Shown piece after piece: positions 24,814 through 34,304 of a stretch of DNA of 64,000 nucleotides (positions are counted from its first letter, which is position 1; each line of letters starts with the position of its first letter). Under the pieces are notes generated by a model, which worked only from the letters and a program-made list of their open reading frames with translations, was not told where the DNA came from and searched no databases. Source of the stretch: Marsupella aquatica (lineage: Eukaryota; Marchantiophyta); assembly GCA_973895155.1 (NCBI GenBank), contig OZ316898.1, positions 7,130,001-7,194,000 of the forward strand. Reading direction: 5' to 3'. The translations under genes and the position numbers were made by a program.

Positions 24814-24927
24814 TCTGGGCCCCATGGGGTGTCAAGAGGAGCGTGTTTGGGCCCCATACGGTGTCAAGAGTCTGGGCCCCATGGGGTGTCAAGAGGAGCG
24901 TGTTTGGGCCCCATACGGTGTCAAGAG
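24814..24927. repeat. 57-bp tandem duplication, two identical copies with an internal half-repeat
   Basis: Copies begin TCTGGGCCCCATGGGGTGTC at 24814 and 24871. Within each copy the two halves are themselves similar (GGGCCCCATGGGGTGTCAAG and GGGCCCCATACGGTGTCAAG), so the array holds four related half-units. All three frames stay open across it, because 57 is a multiple of three and stops are lacking. The open frames are therefore a repeat artefact. Confidence 0.85.
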
Positions 24928-25154
24928 GAGCATATATTTCAAGGTTTTTTAATTTTTAGCCAGTGTGGCAAATGTTGGCTTCCATGATGGAGTAGATTCT
25001 AGGAATATTCTCTATCAGATTTTTTGAATTACATCATGACAGTCAGATAACCCTAGATTTAAGGAGTACTGTTAGATTCCGGCTAATGGGGTCCATGATT
25101 TGACAAATATTCTAGCAAAAATTTTTGCTAGACAAATTTTTGATAACCATTTTT

Positions 25155-25300
25155 TGAGGAGGTGGAATTTGGCTTGGAATTAAATTCGCACTTCAAAAAT
25201 ACTTTTGTCAAGAGGGAGTAGGTGGAATTTGGCTTGGAATTTGGCTTGGAATTTGGCAAAAATTCGCACTTCAAAACTACTTTGGTCAAGAGGGAGTGAT
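25155..25300. repeat. tandem duplication of about 75 bp
   Basis: GGTGGAATTTGGCTTGGAAT followed by AATTCGCACTTCAAAA and TCAAGAGGGAGT occurs at about 25161 and 25221. The second copy contains an extra TTTGGCTTGGAA repeat. Confidence 0.8.
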
Positions 25301-25881
25301 CGTACTCCTTGCCCATGGCCCATGGAACCTTGCCCTTAAGGCGGAATCTTCAGTCCTGCAGAGGGTGTCATCATTTGAGAGAAAAGCTTTCGAAAAGTCT
25401 CTTTCAACACAGGGCTGATCGCAGATCAAATGATCACGAACAAGTGTGTCATTCTCCCTTTTCTTATCCAAGAATAATTGACATCGTGGACGAACGCAGG
25501 ACTTGAAAGGGTGTCCGTGTGACCACAACACAATCGAGAAGACAAATTTCCCAAACAGAATAGGTGACTTCTCTCTGCTGCATTGTTACCTCAGTATGAT
25601 TGCACAGCACAACAGCCATTTCGATTATACAACGGTGATGTCGGAAATTGCTTCCTTGCTGTCGCTCTTTAGAGCACCCCCTTCTATTTCTTTTTGCTGT
25701 CACTCTCTCCCTTAAGGATGGGATTCGAAAGATTATCAAGATTATTCGATCTGAGTTGAACTGGAGAAAATATTCATTATTCACCCATTTCAAATCACGA
25801 CCGACCTTTTGAGATGACGTGCTTTCAGAAACAGAAAGTGGTACTTTTTCTTTTCTTCATGTATATAGTAACGTCCTTTTT

Positions 25882-25951
25882 GCTATAATGCCCCGAAAAA
25901 CCAGAGCTTCAACTCGAGTCTACAGGGGCTATTATTGTCCATAATGCTCTG
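25882..25951. mobile_element. MITE-like family A, short copy
   Basis: The right end, reversed, reads CAGAGCATTATGGACAATAA then TAGCCCCT, matching the left end of the 22.3-kb copy. The left end (TATAATGCCCC) is shortened. Upstream, TATAGTAACG matches the sequence flanking the 45.4-kb copy. Confidence 0.5.
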
Positions 25952-27009
25952 AGCAAGACCTTAAGAAACTTACAGGTTTAAGAGATTTTTCATTTTACTA
26001 GCTAGTTTCAGTAACAGTAGAGGAGTATTTTCATAATGAACTGATCCAAATATTCACTAGGAACTTTCCGCATCAACGCCCGCAAAATTGCAATTAAAGA
26101 TAAAATTCACGAAGGGCATTCGGACACTTTCTTTCCGAGACGAATGTCGATGAAGGTTGACTTCATGACAAACAGAATCAAGAAACCGAGGCCGAGCATC
26201 ACAATTCATCTTCGGGTTCCAAGTTTGTACTGCATTGAATGCTTGTACTGGGAGTGTCAAGTACGAGTGTTACAGAAATTGACATTAGGACATCCAAGTC
26301 GACTGTATATCGAACATTTAGCTTGACCTGTTTCGTAAAACAGTCGTCTCTCTCAATTGCATATCTTGATTTCTTGAGACGCGAAAAACGTGAAGCGTCG
26401 AGGATTTGATGTCTGGAAGGCGGTAACAGGAGGTTCTTTCACCATTTAAACAATTAAAGACCAGTCTGGGATCCACCACTCTCCAAATTAGGCAAAAGGG
26501 TTCAACGACCAGGTATAGAATTATTCAATTCAGATGTATGTGTCTGTGACCTGCAATAGTGTCACGAGAAATGAGCCTCGAAAAGTCAGGGCGCGGGGTC
26601 CACCTGTGTGGCCAGCGAACCTACTAATATAGCAAGCATGGCAAGCACTGAAACGAGACAAATCAGTAAAGTTTGTGAGCTTTTCCAAGAGGTCACCGAC
26701 CCTTTGCTCTGGGTACTTTAAAAGAACTTGTGGGAGCTACAGAATATGTCAGTGTTCACCCATTGCAAAGGTGAGGTCTATTGCATACACTACCAGTTCA
26801 AATGTGTCAGGTCTAGAGAAAATAAATGCAAGATCCTGAAAAGAAATGGACCAAGCTGTCCTTTCTTTAGACCACCTCAAAAGATCCAAGGTTTTGATAA
26901 AACAGCATGGCCACATCAGAAGAAAAGGGCTCAGTAGCAGGTGATAGGATCTGTAATGGTTTTAATAGACTGTGCCCCCAAGTTTATGTAATGTGAAGTC
27001 TCACTTGTT

Positions 27010-27285
27010 CACATTTTGAATGGTTACCATTGCATCTCAGACATAGAAACAAAAAGAGACTCACACATTTGAATGGCTGGGTTAGGATTGCATGTCAGAC
27101 ATAGAAATAAAAAGAGACTCACACATTTGAATGGCTGGGTTAGGATTGCATCACATGCATAGAAATGAAAAGAGACTCACACATTTGAATGGCTAGGATT
27201 GCATCACAGGCCGAGAGATAAAAAGTGACTCACACATGTGGATGACTAGGACTGCATCTCAGACATAGAAATGGAAAGGGACCTA
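27010..27285. repeat. tandem array of five units, 50-58 bp
   Basis: Units carry GAATGGCTGGGTTAGGATTG then CAT-TCAGACATAGAAA and AAAAGAGACTCACACATTT. The middle units are nearly identical and the outer ones are diverged and shortened, as expected for an array that grew from its centre. Confidence 0.85.
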
Positions 27286-27289
27286 CCAT

Positions 27290-30015
27290 CAAGTTCTCAG
27301 AAAGACAGTTAGAATACATTGATTGACCCTTCGAGGAAGGGGAACGAGTCCTTCGCGAGTGATTGAGTTGGGTACATTTGCAAATTCGCAGAAGAGGCTG
27401 TCTAACCACTGTGGTCTATTGGACACAAAAAGGAGATGAAGATCCATCAGTTTCTTCTGCCTCACATCACTCTCAGTCTCGATGGGTTCCGGATGCTGCA
27501 AAACTTTTCTTCTGTCTTCCTTCTGTCGATTGGACAGGTCACCGGTGTCGGCGCCCGAGCATTTCAATTAGCGCTCTGAGGATCCGTGAAGGTGAAGGCC
27601 ATGTGACATCCTCGTGCCGCTCAGGTTGTCCATTTCTACGGTAGGTCATTGAATCAGCCGCTACTGTACTTTGTCATTAAGATTTTGTCGTTTCAATGGA
27701 TGAGGCAGTACTCGAATGAACATGGGGAAGCCATGTGCGGAATGATTTGGGTACTTTGCACCCACACTATGCATGCCCATTCCTCTGGAATTCCGTTTTC
27801 ATCTTCTGACTTGCATTCCAGTGCAACACTTCGACTATGATCATATCTCTGAAGACTTAGTTTTCATGGATTAACTAGCCCTCGCAGCAAATGGTGGACA
27901 GGTAGCTCGATCTTTGCCATTCACAGAGAAGAAGGTATGGCCCAATCTCTCCGTCCACAAGAACAAAACTATTTGCGAAAAATAATGAAGTTTAGGCGAA
28001 CTTGAAAAACGCAGCTGAGCTTTCCCCATGAGAAAGATGGTCGTAAGATGGAGCTTCTCCTAGACTTCTCGCTTGATGTCTGCCTTTTCATGGTCATGTT
28101 AGAGTAAAAAGCTGAGCCCTATGCAAATCCTCTGACTAAAGAAAGACTTCAAAAGCTTATGATGGCGGAAACGTTTCGAGCACACCAAAAACTTGCTCGT
28201 TGTATTTGGAGGATCGAGTGAGGATTAGTATTTAAGGGTATTGGCAGCTTTAAAGAATGCCCTCTTGAGAAAACGCAAACGAATGCGAAAGACTCCAGTA
28301 AGGCGACACAACACAGGTAAAGGGGTATCAGTTCCATGCGAAGAGACAAGGAAAGCATTGTTAGCAATTCATTGATGCAGCGCCAAGGCCCTGGTCCGGT
28401 GGGACCAAGCGACAGTGCAGGTTGAAATTAAGGAGTTAAACTCATACAGAGACTGTCCTCAAGATTCTGTTCGAACAAATTCGAGTCGAGAATAACATCG
28501 CATTTCATGATAACTCTGGGCTGAATCTGAAGAAAATTGGGCACAAAACATTTTCTGCTAGAGTAATTAAGTATCCAATGGCATGGACCTGGTGATACCA
28601 AACGGGGCTCTCCCTTCAATTCTTTCAAACTGCAAAAGATAAGGGCAAAGCAAACACCTGATGAAAATTGCTCTTCGCAATCGAAGAAAAGTACAGGTCA
28701 GAACGCAGGCGTGATGACGGCTATCCAATCAGAAGTGAAAAGGTTTCATCAGAGACGGCACGTGGAAGTACAAATTATGAAATAATGAGCAAAAGCTCCT
28801 ATCAGAGCACATTAATCCTATTGTAAGAGGTCGGCGAAACTTCTGAGTGTCTGTATGGCCCAAATGAATCGGCCGCGCAAAGGGTAGCATCTGGGATTAG
28901 CGTGAGGGACCTCTATTGTAAAGCTGATGAGAGCATTGAGAGAGAATGCCACCCCCAAAAGACGACGGAGGGCACATCAACGTCCGTAGTTTTACTTTGG
29001 TTGATAATATAAGTAGTATAAAGAAGGCATTGATCAGATCCCAATCGGCTTGACCACCACAGGTCAATGAAGGTCCATTTTCGAGTTGATCCATACAGGT
29101 TAGCTTCCAGATAGATTTCACTAGTTAATATACAGCACTGGGTCGTTGAGCAACAACTCAGTCCGACTCAGTTTGTCCACCCAGTGAAGCTCTGGTGGTG
29201 TATTCCTATCATAACACCTGCTAGACCCAAATCTTCTACTGCTTTAAGGAGGTCCCTTCCACGCAGCATCCGTGCTATGAAATCTAGTCATCACCGTGAA
29301 AACAAGTTCATGAAACAACAACAAAAATCATCAGTGAAGAAAGTGCATGGACAAAAATAAAGCTTTCCCGTGATTGTGGCGACTAGATGTTCTCTGCAAT
29401 TGTTAGAAGAAAGTACGGGGAAAAAAAATTAAATGCTGCGTGTTTTCCAATGTAAAACACTAGGCACGAAAACCATGATGACGAAACGGAACAATTAGAA
29501 CGGATTGAAATCGTGTGTCACACTACCTGTCAGACCATTGAACTTCATCATGTGTGGCACCGATAGGTTACCATAGGATGAAGTCTTTCATTGATTTCCT
29601 TACAGGGTGCAGGTCGACAAAAAGCACTTACCTGCGAACAGAATTTCTGTCCCTGCTTAAGAGCAATCTGGCTACCTAATAGAATGGTGAGGTCAGAGAA
29701 GGCCCGAATTGTCACTTTTCTGACCGAGACCGATCACCTAACAGGAGAAGAGATACAAAGATCCCAGTGAAGAAACAAAGATCAGTGCAGCTATGGTAGA
29801 ACAGCATTGCACTGAACGGCGACCTCGGCGACTTCTCTCCTCAGACTCATGCAGGACTCTCAGAATTCCCGCAGAATCATCTCTGCTGTGCACTGAAAGA
29901 CTAAAGCAATTTGAGATCTCCACTTCTAACAACAACCCCCTCCCCTCGTCTTAAAACCTTTCGAAACTGGCCTACATGCTCTACAATAGAAAAAATAAGC
30001 TACAAAATCGAGGAC
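27290..30015. other. spacer, possible trace of an old retroelement near 28.1 kb
   Basis: No supported gene. On the + strand near 28105-28150 a short frame reads AEPYANPLTKERLQKLM, which loosely recalls the end of Copia-type RNase H regions. It is isolated, so I do not annotate an element. The part next to 30016 should be the 3' untranslated region and terminator of TOC75. Confidence 0.35.
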
Positions 30016-32493
30016 TTAGAATCGCTCTCCAAATCTTACAGATAGTGACCCACTACCCTCGTTGCAATCCATGGCATACTCAGCCCTGATAGTACCCAGC
30101 TTCACCCCAACACCGTAAGTAGCTCCATTGCCAGCTCGTCTGAAATATTCAGTTGGATTTCCCCTCACGTCCTTCGAGCTTCCAAGGTCGGTTCCATACT
30201 CCGCGAAGGCATAGGTGTGTGAATTCTTTATAGGGATCCGAACTTCGGTAGCAACCTCCAGGAACTTTCTGCAAGCACCCAGTTCTCCAATACTGTAGCC
30301 TCGTACAGAATACGGGCCACCTAATGTGTATGCATCATAGGTTGCAAGATCTCCCACGCACCCACCATATCGACCATGAAGTACCAACACAGGAGGCGGT
30401 TTGGTTTGATCCTTTGTGTCTTCCGGTTGAAGCTGGACAAAGTGGGTAACGGTAAGTTGATGGCGGTTAAAGAATGGGAACTTGCTGCCGAGTCCTAATC
30501 CTTGATCCCACTGGAATATGTTTCGAGTTCCAATAGGCGTACCGTTCACAAATCGCGTGTTGTCATGGGTAATATTGCCTTGAAGGAAAGCAACACGGTC
30601 AATTCCCGTATCACTGTGTGTCGTTGGAGGACCTTCCATAGACAATGCCCCACTGGGCAGAGTCCTAGATCCGTTGGTGCAGATGGCACTTGTTTCATCT
30701 CTTGTAGTTACCTCTTCCACAACCAAACCGTAAGTGAACTTACTTTGTCGTGTGAAGTTTTCAGTCAAATTTGCTTTAAAACCAGCTCTATCCACCCAAA
30801 TGGCCGGTACTTCGTCTTGGCCAGCTCCACCAGTGAACACAGCACTTAGCTTCCGACTATTGAAACAGCTTGCTCGAAATGTGCGGCTCCGGGGGTCATC
30901 TACTCCATCGACATAAGGGTGGACGTACTCTGCCTTGAAGCCAAGATCATCTTGAGGGTTTAGTAGGTTACTGGAGGTGACGCAGCCTAGGATGGAGCGA
31001 TTCAAGCCATAGAGGTTACGGTGCTCAAAAGTAACGCTTCCGCCGGGTCGAATTGAAGCCAGGGTCGGACGACCAGAACTTCCAGGGAAGACACTCCACT
31101 CAGAACTGACTTCAGCTGTTTTCTGCTCGAGCTCCTTCAGCTTCACTTCAACAACAATACCACCATCACTCTCTTCATCGGGCCTCGGGTTGACTTCAAT
31201 GTTGGAGAATAAGGCCAGCCCATTCACATTCCTCAAGGCCTTTTTGCCTGCCTCAATATTAAATACTTGACCGGATGTGAGCTGTTCTGGTAACTCCCTG
31301 CCTATAATTGGCATCTTAGTGACACCCTCACAAGGCACACCCATCTTATCCAAAAATTGAATCTGCAATTTGGTAATGTCTCCCTCCACAACCTCGCAAA
31401 CCACCTCATTAGTATTCAAATTCCCAAAATTCACAACTTGGGCACAGGCATATCCTTCCTCGTGGTACCACCTCTGAACCCTGTCTCTAATTCTTTGAAG
31501 CATCCGGGCAGTGACCCTAGTTTCGGTGCGTAGCCAGCCGGAGATCTCCCGCTCGACACTCTTGGGCAGCATGCAGGGTCTAGCTCTCCTGAGGCGACTC
31601 TTATATTCATCTTCCTGAACCTTGGCCATTTCCTCTCGCTGCTGATCCGTCATCGTCGTTTCGGTCTCAGGCAGACGGCTCTGAGAGAGCAATCCAACAT
31701 TTACACATCTGAATGAGTCTGCAGGTTGCCATTGGCTCTCCACAAACGAAATCTGCATTTTCAAGCTTCCGTCGGTTTGGGTCAACCCTTCCATCTCCAC
31801 GGTTTGGAACATTCCACAATTCAGTAAGTTGTCCACCTCAGCATCAAGCTGTGCCTTCGTAGCAATCCCTCCAGGGCGCAACGTTACCAGCTCATAGAAT
31901 GGGTCCTTTCCATTAACAGGCTGCTTGGTCCGCTTATCTATCAACTCTACACCTGTGATCTTATATTTCTTATTAGGATTCAGCTTGCTTACGTGCACCT
32001 TAATGTCCACTTTCAAACCGTGGGGATCAAAACCTTCAGACTCGTCACCGGCAATGGCCAGACCTATATTGTCAAAAATTGAGGACCACCCGCTTCCACC
32101 ATGGCCACCTCCTCCACCTCCACCACCTCCGAAACCCCCACCGTCTCCTCCCAAGCTTCCTCCGCCAAAACCACCACCCAGGGCAGAGAGAATAGAAACA
32201 GCTCCAAGCCCCGAAGTCACTCCTGCCGCACAGGACAGAACTTTGTGCCAGTCTACAGACTTGGAGAGCAGAGAGATAGACGATATATTTGGGGACAATC
32301 GCCTACGCCCCCGGGCCCCTCTTGGCTCTGAAGAAGCTGAGGACGAGCTCCGCAAACAGAAGAATCTCGATGGACTATGCAAGGACTGCATGGCCGAATA
32401 TGTGTCTATCTGCGCTTCTCTACCAGAAAAATGCTGGAGCAATATGCTCCCACCATTTATCCCCGTCGAAGTTCCATAAGTGAGTCCTTCCAT
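30016..32493 (-). CDS. TOC75: TOC75 protein-import channel of the plastid outer envelope, 825 aa
   Basis: This Omp85-type beta-barrel is the pore of the TOC complex that passes nuclear-encoded preproteins into plastids. The order matches TOC75-III: a Ser/Arg-rich transit peptide (1-80), a polyglycine stretch (about 105-133) for envelope targeting, three POTRA domains (about 155-460), and a C-terminal barrel with the conserved GGPYSVRGYSIGELG loop motif and terminal SVRFGERF. The ATG at 32493 sits in a good context (TTCACCATGG); upstream in-frame codons are probably leader. Stop is TAA at 30016-30018. The whole reading frame is a single exon, whereas Arabidopsis TOC75-III has introns. No frameshift or internal stop is present, so it looks functional. 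Confidence 0.95.
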   Translation of the reverse strand: MEGLTYGTSTGINGGSILLQHFSGREAQIDTYSAMQSLHSPSRFFCLRSSSSASSEPRGARGRRRLSPNISSISLLSKSVDWHKVLSCAAGVTSGLGAVSILSALGGGFGGGSLGGDGGGFGGGGGGGGGHGGSGWSSIFDNIGLAIAGDESEGFDPHGLKVDIKVHVSKLNPNKKYKITGVELIDKRTKQPVNGKDPFYELVTLRPGGIATKAQLDAEVDNLLNCGMFQTVEMEGLTQTDGSLKMQISFVESQWQPADSFRCVNVGLLSQSRLPETETTMTDQQREEMAKVQEDEYKSRLRRARPCMLPKSVEREISGWLRTETRVTARMLQRIRDRVQRWYHEEGYACAQVVNFGNLNTNEVVCEVVEGDITKLQIQFLDKMGVPCEGVTKMPIIGRELPEQLTSGQVFNIEAGKKALRNVNGLALFSNIEVNPRPDEESDGGIVVEVKLKELEQKTAEVSSEWSVFPGSSGRPTLASIRPGGSVTFEHRNLYGLNRSILGCVTSSNLLNPQDDLGFKAEYVHPYVDGVDDPRSRTFRASCFNSRKLSAVFTGGAGQDEVPAIWVDRAGFKANLTENFTRQSKFTYGLVVEEVTTRDETSAICTNGSRTLPSGALSMEGPPTTHSDTGIDRVAFLQGNITHDNTRFVNGTPIGTRNIFQWDQGLGLGSKFPFFNRHQLTVTHFVQLQPEDTKDQTKPPPVLVLHGRYGGCVGDLATYDAYTLGGPYSVRGYSIGELGACRKFLEVATEVRIPIKNSHTYAFAEYGTDLGSSKDVRGNPTEYFRRAGNGATYGVGVKLGTIRAEYAMDCNEGSGSLSVRFGERF

Positions 32494-32621
32494 GGTGAAA
32501 CGGGGGCGAAACAATCTCAAACACAGACCTCACTGTCCTCCAAAAATCTCACTCCACACCTCGCTGCGACAAATCAGTCCGTCCCAAACAAAAAGCAACA
32601 GATTGACCGTCGAAACAGTCT

Positions 32622-32630
32622 AAACCCTAA
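32622..32630. promoter_or_regulatory. telo-box AAACCCTAA upstream of TOC75 (second copy at 32888-32896)
   Basis: AAACCCTAA is a known plant promoter element of genes for translation and other growth functions. It occurs once in each unit of the duplication upstream of TOC75, at 32622-32630 and 32888-32896. Its role here is inference. Confidence 0.45.
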
Positions 32631-32653
32631 ATATGTGACGCTCCAGCAAATCA

Positions 32654-32761
32654 TCAGAACGAGAGACTTATCTGCACTTCTCTACGAGAGAAATGAAGGA
32701 GCAATAATGAAGTGCTCCAGTCGTTCATCCCCGTCGAAGTTCCATATGTGCGTCCTTCCAT
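32654..32761 (-). other. upstream ORF made from a duplicated TOC75 N-terminus, 35 codons
   Basis: The ATG at 32761 starts MEGRTYGTSTGMN and ends at TGA 32654-32656. Its first residues nearly repeat those of TOC75 (MEGLTYGTSTGIN), then the frame diverges and stops. It lies about 160-270 bp upstream of the TOC75 ATG on the same strand and has the same CCATGG start context. If transcribed in the leader it would act as an upstream ORF. If not, it is only a relic. Confidence 0.7.
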
Positions 32762-33148
32762 GGCCGAATTGATCGGGGTGAGCAAAACCATACGCAGACC
32801 TCACTCCTGTACTGTGGTGCAAAGATCTGACTCCACACCGACCGAAGCTCAATGCGTCTGAAGCGACACATTGAGGTTCAAGAGAGCATAAACCCTAAAT
32901 ATGGGACGACCCAGCATATCATGAAGAAGGAGAGATAGGACACAATCTTTTCCACTTCCCACCTTCTTTTGTCTTTTAGTAAATCCTTTCTGCACCAATT
33001 TTGGCCCAAAAAGACACTCAAGGAACAGGTGTGGGATCCAGAATCTTGTATTCCAAGGCGGGGTAATGAAGGAAAATATGACCATACCCTGGGTCATTGC
33101 GGCCAGGTTGCCATAGCAGCCGGGTTGTTGTTGGCGGAAAATGTGTAG

Positions 33149-33239
33149 GGTAACCCATCCCCAAGAGGGGGCTGTAATCCCCGAGGGCATTGAGCTCGAG
33201 GGGGTTACAGCCATTATCCCCAAGTGCGGATGAGTTACT
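33149..33239. repeat. nested inverted repeat, small hairpin element
   Basis: Outer arms GTAACCCATCC and GGATGAGTTAC enclose inner arms GGCTGTAATCCCCGAG and CTCGAGGGGGTTACAGCC around a short spacer. The whole could fold as one long imperfect hairpin. It may be a very short MITE. No coding frame is present. Confidence 0.55.
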
Positions 33240-33244
33240 GAGCC

Positions 33245-34304
33245 TAAAGCCTGAGTGAGTTTTTACACAGCATTCAATTTAGTTTTATATAGAAAAAGTC
33301 TGTCATTTGTACTTTATTCTATTTTTAATTCACATTTCATAATCCCCAGACCAGGCTAGCCCAGTGGTTCATTGGTTTCACCCAGGGTAATGCCTCATAA
33401 CCTTGTACTTACACATATAGAAGGAAAAAAATTCAGGAAGGGTTTATATGTCCTTCTAAGGTTGTCCTTGTGAAATTCTTGTACTTCAGTTGATTAATTC
33501 CTGGTTGTGGACTGGTACATAGGATTGCAGGGTGAGAGCAGGGGTTGTCAAATCAGGGGGATGATGGCAACTTTTTGAGTTGGGGCTAGGGTTGAGGTAA
33601 AAGCTATGGCAACATCGAAGCAAGAGCAAGGCTAACGTGTGGCAAGGTAGAAGCAAATATTAAACCCCACTTCTTCTTCCCTCCTCCCATTTCCTTTCTC
33701 CTTCCTCCCCATGCCCCCTTTTTCCTTCTCTTCCCCCCTCTCCCTCCTCCCAGCCTTCCATACACCCATTCCGGATGAAAGAAAACAATTTGGGTGCAAG
33801 CTCTTGTATGCACTTATAAAAATGGCAAGATCTACTCATAAAGAGCGATCAAAAGCTTACGATGGGCCTATGGTCTAAATTCTAGTGACACAGCTCCTGT
33901 TGGGGGGAAGAACTGAAAAAAAGGGCACCAGATTAATCATCATCTATTTGTGAACAAAGCTGGGGCATTGAGACTACTTGAAACGACGGGTAGCCAATAG
34001 GAAAAACGTAATAAACATTGGGGACGAAGCATCAACCTTGCAGTAACCCATGTTGTGCACTTATCCACGGTTCAGAGTAACGAAACACTTCCGCATTACA
34101 GTTCACTTCAGTACTGTAGTAAGTTCAAACCCACTAACTTCGTTATCCATTGGAGGAAAACTCGGGTTTGGCGAGCTCAAACATTGAGTTGCTCATCACA
34201 AAAAGCTATGGCGCTGAGACCAGTGTAGATCGCACTGCCTCCTCCTTCTCTTCCTCCTCGTCGAAGTTCCAGCGAGCTTTGGATCGGGAGCAAGTCCCCC
34301 CAAC
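33245..34304. other. spacer and presumed promoter of the RRM gene
   Basis: There is a pyrimidine-rich stretch at 33660-33760 and no gene. The last few hundred bases before 34305 should hold the promoter and leader of the RRM gene. I could not fix a TATA box. Confidence 0.4.

Larger units (their letters stand above)
32380..32935. repeat. tandem duplication covering TOC75 5' coding end and leader/promoter
   Basis: Unit 1 (about 32380-32665) and unit 2 (about 32670-32935) share a CTCTACCAGAAAAATG-like block, CCCCGTCGAAGTTCCATA, TCCTTCCATGG, GCAGACCTCACT-like and CTCCACACC motifs, then AAACCCTAAATATG-GACG and CAGCA-ATCAT. Divergence is substantial, so the event is not recent. Confidence 0.8.

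Noticed and set aside
27289-27567. 92-codon minus-strand frame, protein-like by eye
   Set aside because: No domain, no splice context and an overlapping + strand frame of equal length. Not supportable.
28105-28150. Short frame reading NPLTKERLQKLM, like the end of a Copia RNase H
   Set aside because: Only about 15 residues fit and there is no reverse transcriptase, integrase or LTR nearby. Too weak to call an element.
31925-32479. 184-codon Pro-rich open frame antisense to TOC75
   Set aside because: It is the reverse of the polyglycine and transit-peptide coding sequence. TOC75 explains the region fully.
33340-33430. AGCCCAGTGGTTCATTGG, tRNA A-box-like
   Set aside because: No B box at the right distance and no cloverleaf, so neither a tRNA nor a clear SINE.
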